Shown: positions 7,093-13,243 of the stretch, piece by piece
Layout of the letters: every line of letters begins with the position of its first letter
Position numbering within the stretch: position 1 is the first letter of the stretch
NCBI GenBank assembly: GCA_937910305.1
Contig: CALEPS010000176.1
Span: 1 to 16,178, forward strand
Reading direction: 5' to 3'
Length of the DNA: 16,178 nt
From: an uncultured Bacteroidales bacterium
Lineage (GTDB): Bacteria; Bacteroidota; Bacteroidia; Bacteroidales; Paludibacteraceae
Notes under the pieces: model-generated
What the model was told of the DNA's origin: nothing
The model's input: only the letters and a program-made list of their open reading frames with translations
Databases searched by the model: none
Position numbers and translations under genes: made by a program

Positions 7093-7124
7093 CAAAATTA
7101 CTGCTTTTTTTTGAAATGAGCAAA
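7093..7124 (-). promoter_or_regulatory. promoter of the acpP-fabF-...-trmD operon
   Basis: On the minus strand TTTG (7121-7124) is followed after exactly 20 nt by TAATTTTG (7093-7100), a full match to the Bacteroidota consensus. The -7 surroundings, AGCAGTAATTTTGCACCG, differ at one position from those of the promoter at 39-72. The -33 box lies only 10 nt beyond the stop of the 5'-nucleotidase-like gene. Confidence 0.8.
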
Positions 7125-7134
7125 TTTTTTTGCG

Positions 7135-7962
7135 TTATTTTTCCATTTTGTCACTTAAATCTAACACTATCTTGCCCAAATAGACTCCACTCTTGCCCAT
7201 TTGACACAATGGAATGCTGTCGCCGTCCAAGTTCGCTACGCGAAGTTTGTCATAAAACTTATGGGTGTGACCTCCTATCACTACGTCGATGCCGCGAGTG
7301 CATGTTACCATGACAGAATCGCACGCATCTGTTTTGGCCTTGCCCATTGTTCCCATATGGCTTAAGCAAACCACCACATCGCATCCTTGCGCATGCAATG
7401 TGTCCGCCATCCTCTGGGCTACTGCGTACGGTTCCAGATACTGGGCAGGCTCGAAATTCCGGTCGGAGATAATTCCTTTGGGATTGCATCCAAGCCCGAA
7501 GATACCGACCCTCACTCCGCCTTTCTTTACTATCGTATAAGGCCGGACCAACCCCTCTACCGGCGTGCCGGTAAAATCATAATTGGCACATACGATCGGG
7601 AACTGCGCCTGTTTCAGCACCATGGCGAGAGAGTCCAGACCATTATCAAACTCATGGTTTCCCAGCGTAGCGGCATCATAGCCGATATAATTCATCGCGT
7701 CTATCTCCACTCTGCCGCGATAGAGGTTGAAATACGGAGTCCCTTGACTGAAATCACCGGCATCTACCAGCAACAAGTCCGGATCCGTCTTCCTTTCCTG
7801 CTTGATCAGCCCCATTCGCCGGGCATACCCGCCCTGACCGTTATCTTTGGGCTCCACTTGGGAATGGGTGTCATTGGTATGCAGAATCGTCAAATGCGCC
7901 TCCTGGGGTGTACAAGCCGCAATACAAAGAATAATGAATAATAAATAATAAATATTTTTCAT
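7135..7962 (-). CDS. lipoprotein with 5'-nucleotidase-type metallophosphatase domain
   Basis: The start chosen is the ATG at 7962. It gives 275 residues with a clean lipoprotein signal (MKNIYYLLFIILCIAAC, lipid Cys17); the longer reading from 7992 buries this signal. Dinuclear metallophosphatase motifs are in order: D31 and H33 in HTNDTHSQ, D70 in DAGDFSQGTPY, N102-H103 in LGNHEFDNG, H202 in SHMG, and GGHTH at 230-234. This is the N-terminal half of UshA-like 5'-nucleotidases. The C-terminal substrate-binding domain is absent; the protein ends soon after GHTH. In related Bacteroidota the two halves are often separate adjacent genes, but no partner is in this window. It probably acts in the periplasm or on the outer membrane, freeing phosphate from nucleotides. 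The substrate is inferred. It follows mutL by 35 nt. Confidence 0.87.
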   Translation of the reverse strand: MKNIYYLLFIILCIAACTPQEAHLTILHTNDTHSQVEPKDNGQGGYARRMGLIKQERKTDPDLLLVDAGDFSQGTPYFNLYRGRVEIDAMNYIGYDAATLGNHEFDNGLDSLAMVLKQAQFPIVCANYDFTGTPVEGLVRPYTIVKKGGVRVGIFGLGCNPKGIISDRNFEPAQYLEPYAVAQRMADTLHAQGCDVVVCLSHMGTMGKAKTDACDSVMVTCTRGIDVVIGGHTHKFYDKLRVANLDGDSIPLCQMGKSGVYLGKIVLDLSDKMEK

Positions 7963-7997
7963 ACTATTATGATTTATTACTTTCAGGGGCAAGGTCC

Positions 7998-9800
7998 CTA
8001 GAATCGTTTGTTTATCTCCTCGTCAGTCAGCAACGAAACGATCACCTTTCCGTCCGCCGTGCGGCGATAAGACGGTAGCGCAACGAGTTTCATGAGCATG
8101 TCGCGCATCTCAGCCTCTGTCAACTGTTTGCCGTAGGGAATAGCACTTTGCTCGGCAAGCGCAAGAGCAATCTGCTCGCGCCATTCGCGCCGGGTGTCTG
8201 CGCTCCGCTCGCGGACCTGATGCAAAATATGCTGCAAAACCGGCAGCGGAGAATGTGAGGCTGTCTGCGACGGAACACCCAGAACCGAATAGCTGTCAGG
8301 ACTGAGTTGCTCCATATCAAAACCGATTGCGCGCAAATCAGGCAGGATCTGTGCCAGCAATATCATCTCATCCTGAGGCAATGTCAGCACCTCCGGAAAC
8401 AGCAACTGCTGCATTGCTCCTTGTGTATGCTCCAATTGCTCGATAAACTGAGCGTAAAGCACCGCCATGTGAGCCCGATGTTGATTAATCAGCACCAGTC
8501 CTTGCGCACTCGGAGCCAGTATATATCTGCCTCCGTATTGCCATAGCGGGCAGCATTCCACCTCTTCCGGCCGCAGGAGTTCGTCATGAACCGCAGCAGG
8601 CGCATCACTAAGAGGCTTCGCCGCGCTCAGCCCTTCATAGAGACTCTCCCAGTTCGTCGGAGCCTTGTCGGGATAAACAGTTCCGCGGGAATGAAAAGGA
8701 TTGTATGTCGGATCCACCGTCACGCGGGGAGCGGAAACATGTGAATCCGTCGGCTGAGGAATATCTATGCGTCCCGATGTATCGAAATCTATCTGCGGCG
8801 CAAGAGTAAACTTGCCCAGCGCCTCACGGACAGAAGCCAGCAAAATCTGGAAAATAGTCTGCTCGTCGGCAAACTTGATTTCCGTTTTCGTAGGATGGAT
8901 ATTGACATCGATAGCCTCCGGAGCAATATCGAAATAGATAAAGAATGACGGCTGATAGTCCGCGGCAAGCATTCCCGAATAAGCCGTCTGAACCGCTTTC
9001 AGGAAATACGGATGGCGCATATAGCGGCCGTTCACAAAGAAAAACTGTTCGGCCTTGCGGGTCGCGCTCTCGGGTTTCACCACAAATCCGCGGATCGACA
9101 CCAACTCCGTCTCCGTATTGATATCCACGAATGACGAGGTATAGACATTCCTTTTCGGGTTGCCGAACACCGCCTCGATGCGTTGTTTCTCCGTTCCGGA
9201 CGGCAACTCCATAAGGATCTCGTCGTTATGCACAAAGGTAAACGAAACCCTGGGATAAACCAGCACGATGTGATAGAACTCCGTCAACAAGTTGCGCAGC
9301 TCGGTCTGATCTGTCTTGAGGAACTTGCGCCGTACAGGCACATTGAAGAACAGGTTGCTCACCTTGATATTCGTTCCTACCGGGCAAACGCACGGCTCCT
9401 GGCGGACAACATCCGAACCATGGATCTCTATCAGGGTTCCCGTTTCGTCTTCCGCCCTGCGGGTTGTCATCTCCACTTGGGCTACGGCGCATATAGAAGC
9501 CAGCGCTTCGCCGCGGAACCCCATCGTACGCAAAGAAAACAGGTCCTGTGCTTCGCGGATCTTACTCGTTGCATGGCGTTCAAAGGCCAGACGGGCGTCC
9601 ATCTCGCTCATACCCGTACCATCGTCTATTACCTGCAGAAGTGTGCGACCGGCATCACGGACAATCACCTGGACACGGGTAGCACCCGCATCCAGGCTGT
9701 TCTCCACCAGCTCTTTCAGACACGACGCGGGACGTTGGATAACCTCGCCTGCCGCTATCTGATTAGCTACGCTGTCCGGTAATAGATGAATGATATCCAT
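7998..9800 (-). CDS. mutL: DNA mismatch repair protein MutL
   Basis: This 600-residue MutL links MutS mismatch recognition to downstream repair. The GHKL ATPase N-terminus is intact: E30 and N34 in LKELVENSLDAGA, D60-G61 in IDDGTGM, ATSKI at 77-81, and TMGFRGEALASI at 92-103. The dimerisation domain is at the C-terminus. At about residues 436-447 the expected endonuclease motif DQHAxxE is replaced by NQHRAHMAVLY, lacking its acidic residues. The CPHGRP-like motif near the end is replaced by YRRTADGKVIVS. It therefore probably lacks the metal-dependent nicking activity found in many MutH-less bacteria, or uses other residues. The ATG at 9800 follows two 20-bp hairpin repeats. Upstream neighbours are a tail-anchored small protein and an OmpA/TPR lipoprotein. 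Confidence 0.96.
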   Translation of the reverse strand: MDIIHLLPDSVANQIAAGEVIQRPASCLKELVENSLDAGATRVQVIVRDAGRTLLQVIDDGTGMSEMDARLAFERHATSKIREAQDLFSLRTMGFRGEALASICAVAQVEMTTRRAEDETGTLIEIHGSDVVRQEPCVCPVGTNIKVSNLFFNVPVRRKFLKTDQTELRNLLTEFYHIVLVYPRVSFTFVHNDEILMELPSGTEKQRIEAVFGNPKRNVYTSSFVDINTETELVSIRGFVVKPESATRKAEQFFFVNGRYMRHPYFLKAVQTAYSGMLAADYQPSFFIYFDIAPEAIDVNIHPTKTEIKFADEQTIFQILLASVREALGKFTLAPQIDFDTSGRIDIPQPTDSHVSAPRVTVDPTYNPFHSRGTVYPDKAPTNWESLYEGLSAAKPLSDAPAAVHDELLRPEEVECCPLWQYGGRYILAPSAQGLVLINQHRAHMAVLYAQFIEQLEHTQGAMQQLLFPEVLTLPQDEMILLAQILPDLRAIGFDMEQLSPDSYSVLGVPSQTASHSPLPVLQHILHQVRERSADTRREWREQIALALAEQSAIPYGKQLTEAEMRDMLMKLVALPSYRRTADGKVIVSLLTDEEINKRF

Positions 9801-9810
9801 GCTTTTCTTA

Positions 9811-9850
9811 AATCATAGGTTTTCCTATGTCATCATAGGTCTTCCTATAA
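9811..9850 (-). repeat. two 20-bp hairpin repeats before mutL
   Basis: On the minus strand ATAGGAAGACCTATGATGAC is followed directly by ATAGGAAAACCTATGATTTA. Each unit forms a small hairpin (CATAGG-TTTT-CCTATG at 9814-9829; CATAGG-TCTT-CCTATA at 9834-9849). The first unit supplies the TAG stop of the upstream gene, and each unit holds an ATG closed by a nearby in-frame stop (ATG-ATG-ACA-TAG; ATG-ATT-TAA). Only mutL's own ATG at 9800 leads into a long frame. Confidence 0.75.
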
Positions 9851-10081
9851 TAAAATATACACCCCGAAAATCAGGATGGCAAGAAGAGCGATCAGCAACA
9901 AGAGCCGCGACGGACGTTTCCTGCGCAACTCTGTCATATTCTTCTCATGCTCCTCTCGGAACGACCCGTGATGAAGACGCGCAAGTTTTCTATCCTTGCG
10001 CGCCTCCTTATCCTTATCGTAGTAAATGGGGCGATAGTCCCACTCACGGGGTTTGTTTACTTTCGGAAATAATACCGACAT
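9845..10081 (-). CDS. small tail-anchored membrane protein, function unknown
   Basis: The 78-residue protein has a charged N-terminal part (WDYRPIYYDKDKEARKDRKLARL) and one C-terminal hydrophobic segment (LLLLIALLAILIFGVYILL, about residues 60-78) with no residues after it. That makes it a tail-anchored type with the basic part RRKRPSR likely cytoplasmic. I do not recognise a named family. The start ATG at 10081 overlaps the stop of the OmpA/TPR gene by one base (TAATG), a classic coupling arrangement. The stop TAG lies within the hairpin repeats before mutL. Its reading frame is supported by the tight junctions and the well-formed membrane segment. The function cannot be inferred. Confidence 0.75.
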   Translation of the reverse strand: MSVLFPKVNKPREWDYRPIYYDKDKEARKDRKLARLHHGSFREEHEKNMTELRRKRPSRLLLLIALLAILIFGVYILL

Positions 10082-11766
10082 TATTTAACGATTGCTTGGA
10101 ACTCTGCATCCTCTGCAAACTTAGCGAACTCAATATCCTGAGCTGCACGAGCCTTCAGGCTTGCATCCTGTGCGATAGCCGATTTCAGGTTCTCATAGAC
10201 AGCTGCCTTGTCGTTGGTGCGGGCACCTACGATAGCTTTCAGGTAAGCGGTCGTTGCGTTCGGCTCTTTAACGTTTGCCAGAGTCTTGGCTGCACCTGCA
10301 TAGTCCTCATCCAGGATCTGCTGAACAGCGGCGTTGTTCGATGCGGTCTCTCCGTATGCTTTCTTGGCTGCGTTGTAGTCACCCTTAGCGGTGTACAGCG
10401 TACCCAGAGCGGCATTCAGGTTAGCCTTCGTTCCGGCTGCTTTGCCCAGATACTCTTCTGCTTTTGCCAGATCACCGTCTGCGATAGCAGCAACACCTGC
10501 GTTGTAGTTCACGTCCGGATCATTCGGCTGGATCTCCAATGCCTTGCTGTAGCAGCGACGAGCCTCTGCGATATCTCCGTTGCTGAAGTAGATCTGACCC
10601 ATGCTGTTCCATGCGCGGTAGTCGTTGTATTGGTCTGCAGCTTGTTTGTAGATAGCCAGTTTCTCAGCCTTGTCCTCGGTCAGAGTAGCAGCATAAAGCA
10701 ACTCCTCTACGCTCAGCTGGGAAGCGTCTTTCTTGGCGATCTCGCGGATCTCGTCGTCGCTCTTACCGATCAGGTCGGTTGTCAGGATCAGACGGCTGCG
10801 GCGGAGTGCCGGCAGGATCTCCTCTGCGATTGTGCCATATACTGCGCTCAGGTTCTTGATCTGTGCTTCGCGCTCCTCAGGATCGCTGTACATCGACAGA
10901 ACACGGAGAACGAGGTCTTTGTCTTGGATATTGCTGTTCTCCATCGCTTTGCGGAAGCCTTCCCAGTCCTCTGCAGTGATATTCGACTCGATAGCCGTGT
11001 TCACTTTGTTCTTCTTGAGGTCTTTCTTCAGGAAGTTAGCTGCTGCTTTCTGACGGTTCTTAGCCAGGTTCTCGTTCAGGCTCATGCCGCCATCAGGAGA
11101 AGCATAACCTGCTACCTCGATCTTGCTGATCTCTTTGCGCTCTGCCTCTTTGGCATCCTTGATAGCTGCCTGGAGGTTCTTAACGCTCTCGCTCTTGGTC
11201 TCAGCCGAACGGAGCTCTGCGGATTGAATGAGGAACTTGATATCTGCCTCGGTCAACTCCTGAATAACGCGTTGGAACTTGTCCGGAGTTCCGGCAGTCT
11301 TGTTGTCTCTTGCGTCTGCCAACTCGGAAGTAGCTACTACGCCGTCTGCAATCTTCAGATCAGGAATCTCAATCACTTTCTTTCCTACTTTGGCTTCGAA
11401 ACGGAGGTAAAGCTCCGATTTGCGCATTGCGGGAACATAGTCAAACGAGCAGCTCTGTTTGTAAGTACCGCCGTTCTTGTAATTAACGGTCTTGCCGTTC
11501 TCTTTTGCTTTCTCACCTACATAGGTAACAGGATCGCCTAATACCTCTTGACCTTCGAATTTCAGCACCGGAGTAACGGTCAACACACCTTTCTTCGCGA
11601 ATTTCTTCTCCGGGAATGTACCGGTAATCTCTGCGTTTACTTTGTTACCCACCTTCTCCAGAGGGCTCGGATTTACGGTAATCTCATCGGGTTTCGGTAA
11701 CGATTTGTTACATGATGCCAGCATTACCACTGCAGCAATGAGGCTAAGAAATAAACCTTTCTTCAT
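10081..11766 (-). CDS. lipoprotein with OmpA-like and TPR domains
   Basis: From the ATG at 11766 the protein is 561 residues; MH could be added from 11772. It starts with a lipoprotein signal, MKKGLFLSLIAAVVMLASC, with lipid Cys19. A beta-rich N-terminal part (to about 150) is followed by an OmpA-like stretch EVAGYASPDGGMSLNENLAKNRQ near residues 218-240, which resembles peptidoglycan-binding OmpA domains. The C-terminal half is helical, with TPR-like units (for example RAWNSMGQIYFSNGDIAEA and the following KALEIQPNDPDVNYNAGVA) between about 380 and 520. It is probably anchored in the outer membrane and links envelope components; the partner is unknown. It has its own promoter (11812-11843), and codon use looks like that of a well-expressed gene. 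It heads the group with the 78-residue protein, mutL and the phosphatase-like gene. Confidence 0.87.
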   Translation of the reverse strand: MKKGLFLSLIAAVVMLASCNKSLPKPDEITVNPSPLEKVGNKVNAEITGTFPEKKFAKKGVLTVTPVLKFEGQEVLGDPVTYVGEKAKENGKTVNYKNGGTYKQSCSFDYVPAMRKSELYLRFEAKVGKKVIEIPDLKIADGVVATSELADARDNKTAGTPDKFQRVIQELTEADIKFLIQSAELRSAETKSESVKNLQAAIKDAKEAERKEISKIEVAGYASPDGGMSLNENLAKNRQKAAANFLKKDLKKNKVNTAIESNITAEDWEGFRKAMENSNIQDKDLVLRVLSMYSDPEEREAQIKNLSAVYGTIAEEILPALRRSRLILTTDLIGKSDDEIREIAKKDASQLSVEELLYAATLTEDKAEKLAIYKQAADQYNDYRAWNSMGQIYFSNGDIAEARRCYSKALEIQPNDPDVNYNAGVAAIADGDLAKAEEYLGKAAGTKANLNAALGTLYTAKGDYNAAKKAYGETASNNAAVQQILDEDYAGAAKTLANVKEPNATTAYLKAIVGARTNDKAAVYENLKSAIAQDASLKARAAQDIEFAKFAEDAEFQAIVK

Positions 11767-11811
11767 ATGCATATAAATTTGTTAATTTATGTTGATTTTC
11801 AAAATCCGCTG

Positions 11812-11843
11812 CAAATTTACTATAAAATTTTCGAATATGCAAG
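11812..11843 (-). promoter_or_regulatory. promoter of the OmpA/TPR lipoprotein gene
   Basis: On the minus strand CTTG (11840-11843) and TAAATTTG (11812-11819) are separated by 20 nt. The -7 box matches TAnnTTTG fully and the -33 box three of four bases. It gives a leader of about 40 nt before the ATG at 11766. Confidence 0.7.
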
Positions 11844-11901
11844 ATTTTTGTAAAAAAAAACATTTATATGCCTAAAAATTTGCATATATGCAAGATTTGT
11901 A
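11835..11901. repeat. direct repeat pair in the divergent udk/lipoprotein promoter region
   Basis: ATATGCAAGATTTTTGTA (11835-11852) and ATATGCAAGATTTGTA (11886-11901) are two near-identical copies 51 bp apart. The first covers the -33 box of the leftward promoter. The second lies in the spacer of the rightward udk promoter and overlaps the palindrome TTGCATATATGCAA (11880-11893). They could be operators, or a duplicated promoter part. Confidence 0.5.
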
Positions 11902-11910
11902 GTACCTTTG
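11879..11910 (+). promoter_or_regulatory. promoter of udk
   Basis: TTTG (11879-11882), a 20-nt spacer and TACCTTTG (11903-11910) match the Bacteroidota consensus exactly. Because it lies downstream of the ATG at 11868, it excludes that ATG as the udk start and supports the one at 11958, leaving a leader of about 40 nt. Confidence 0.8.
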
Positions 11911-11919
11911 TACCCCGAA

Positions 11920-11957
11920 ATGAACAAATTATAAATGACCAAATCGTAAATGGCTTT
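11920..11957 (+). repeat. leader mini-ORF repeat before udk
   Basis: Two 15-bp units in a row, ATGAACAAATTATAA (11920-11934) and ATGACCAAATCGTAA (11935-11949), are complete 5-codon ORFs with touching stop and start. A third ATG follows at 11950 in a frame different from udk. The second unit matches the 15-bp unit at the asd/U32 junction at most positions. Confidence 0.7.
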
Positions 11958-12572
11958 ATGTTTATCATCGGCATTGCGGGCGGTACCGGCTCGGGTAAAA
12001 CTACGGTAGTCAAAAAACTGATCGAGCGTCTTCCGAAAGGAGAAGTCGTTGTTATTCCACAAGACTCCTATTACAAAGATAGCAGCAACGTTCCTATCGA
12101 GGAGCGCCAGAACATCAACTTCGATCACCCCGATGCCTTCGACTGGCCGCTCCTCGCAAAGCATATCAAGATGCTCAAAGAGGGACAAGCCATCGAACAA
12201 CCTATTTATTCTTATATCACGTGCACGCGTCAGAAAGAGACGATCCATATAGAGCCGAAAGAAGTGATTATTGTGGAAGGCATCATGGCGCTGCGGGAAT
12301 TCAAGATGCGCGAGCAGATGGACCTGAAAATCTTTGTGGACGCCGACGCCGACGACCGTCTCATCCGGGTTATGAAACGCGATGTGGTGGAGAGAGGACG
12401 TACAGCAGAGGCTGTCATCGAGCGCTATCAAAGAGTCCTCAAACCCATGCACGAACAGTTTATCGAGCCGTGTAAAAGATTTGCGGACGTCATCGTTCCG
12501 CAGGGAGGACATAATAACGCGGCTATCAACATGCTTGCCAAATTCGTCAAACAGCAGCTCGCAGACAAATAA
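11958..12572 (+). CDS. udk: uridine/cytidine kinase
   Basis: Udk phosphorylates uridine and cytidine to UMP and CMP in pyrimidine salvage. From the ATG at 11958 the protein is 204 residues, starting MFIIGIAGGTGSGKTT, with the Walker A loop at 8-16. The segment VIPQDSYYKD (D36, Y38-Y39) and the FDHPDAFDW block (about 54-62) are the usual nucleoside-binding parts, and the lid region VMKRDVVERGRTAE follows. Longer readings from 11868 are excluded because the promoter lies within them. The ATG sits after two tandem mini-ORFs. It is the first gene of a rightward group, with the chromate-transporter pair about 100 nt downstream; no shared role is evident. An 11-bp repeat array follows its stop. Confidence 0.96.
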   Translation: MFIIGIAGGTGSGKTTVVKKLIERLPKGEVVVIPQDSYYKDSSNVPIEERQNINFDHPDAFDWPLLAKHIKMLKEGQAIEQPIYSYITCTRQKETIHIEPKEVIIVEGIMALREFKMREQMDLKIFVDADADDRLIRVMKRDVVERGRTAEAVIERYQRVLKPMHEQFIEPCKRFADVIVPQGGHNNAAINMLAKFVKQQLADK

Positions 12573-12579
12573 GGGACTT

Positions 12580-12630
12580 TTACGACTCGATTACGACTCG
12601 ATTACGACTCATTTACGACTCATTTACGAG
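12580..12630. repeat. 11-bp tandem repeat array after udk
   Basis: TTACGACTCGA occurs twice, TTACGACTCAT twice, then a partial TTACGAG, all in perfect 11-bp register. On the minus strand the unit reads ATGAGTCGTAA or TCGAGTCGTAA, which shares the ATGA...CGTAA frame of the 15-bp junction units. It lies just after the udk stop and about 50 nt before the first chromate-transporter gene. Confidence 0.85.
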
Positions 12631-12678
12631 TTCAGAAACACGTGTTCGACGTCTTGAAAATGTACGCTCATTAAGATT

Positions 12679-13215
12679 TTGTTTTTTCAACTCTTTTATA
12701 CATACTTGAAAATCGGCACCTTCACCCTGGGTGGAGGATATGCGATGTTGCCCCTCATACAGAGGGAAGTGGTTGATCGCAAAAAATGGATTGACGAGGA
12801 AGAGTTTCTCAATATGATCGCTCTCGCGCAAGCCGCGCCGGGACTTATTGCCGTCAATTCGGCTATTTTCATCGGATGGCGGATAGGAGGATGGAAAGGC
12901 GTCTGCGGAGCCGTGTTGGGAGCGGTCCTGCCTTCGTTCCTGATCATTCTCGCTATCGCGATGGTTTTCTCCGAATGGAAAGAACTGCCGGCCGTCGAAG
13001 CAGCATTCAAAGGTATTCGTCCTGCCGTAGTGGCGCTCATCGCTGCGCCGCTCTTCAAAATGGCGAAAGCGGCTAAGATCAGTTGGCTGACTTCCCTTAT
13101 CCCAATTGCCGCAGCCTTGCTGATTTGGCTTGGGCATGTCAACCCCGTCTGGGTCATTCTCGCTACAATTGTCATTACGCTCTGCACCGAATGGATCATA
13201 AAACGCAATTCGTAA
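12679..13215 (+). CDS. chromate transporter, first half (short-chain CHR)
   Basis: This 178-residue membrane protein is one half of a split ChrA-type transporter; the other half follows at 13244. The family start FFQLFYTYLKIGTFTLGGGYAMLPLIQREVV, and the repeat signature with AQAAPGLIAVNSAIFIGWRIGG, are clear. About five to six hydrophobic segments follow. The start is unusual: no in-frame ATG lies before the conserved core, an in-frame TGA stands at 12655-12657, and the best start is TTG at 12679 (ATT at 12676 or 12670 is possible). An out-of-frame ATG at 12660 opens only a 5-codon ORF. CHR proteins export chromate or move other anions; the true substrate is not shown. The last codons and stop lie in the junction repeat. 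Confidence 0.88.
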   Translation: MFFQLFYTYLKIGTFTLGGGYAMLPLIQREVVDRKKWIDEEEFLNMIALAQAAPGLIAVNSAIFIGWRIGGWKGVCGAVLGAVLPSFLIILAIAMVFSEWKELPAVEAAFKGIRPAVVALIAAPLFKMAKAAKISWLTSLIPIAAALLIWLGHVNPVWVILATIVITLCTEWIIKRNS

Positions 13216-13243
13216 TTTTTAATTTGTAATTCGTAATTTCTAA
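13207..13243 (+). repeat. AATTCGTAA junction repeat between the two chromate-transporter genes
   Basis: AATTCGTAA at 13207-13215 recurs at 13228-13236, with a variant AATTTGTAA at 13221-13229. The first copy provides the last codons and stop (AAT TCG TAA) of the first gene. The array ends in TTTCTAA directly against the ATG of the second gene. It is thus a stop-to-start linker like those at other junctions. Confidence 0.65.

Noticed and set aside
7963..7992. Longer N-terminus for the metallophosphatase lipoprotein
   Set aside because: It would put ten polar residues before the signal peptide; the ATG at 7962 gives a standard lipoprotein signal.
9790..11541. Long plus-strand open frame opposite the OmpA/TPR lipoprotein gene
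   Set aside because: It is Cys/Leu-rich as expected for an antisense shadow of a gene with strong codon bias, has no domain pattern, and runs across the start of mutL and the small membrane gene.
11868..11957. Longer N-terminus for udk starting at 11868
   Set aside because: The consensus promoter at 11879-11910 lies inside this stretch, so the transcript begins after it; kinase homology starts at 11958.
12580..12630. CRISPR-like array
   Set aside because: The 11-bp units are directly adjacent with no spacers and no cas genes nearby.
12637..12646. Palindrome AACACGTGTT upstream of the first chromate-transporter gene as an operator
   Set aside because: A single 10-bp palindrome can be chance, and no second copy or linked promoter is visible.
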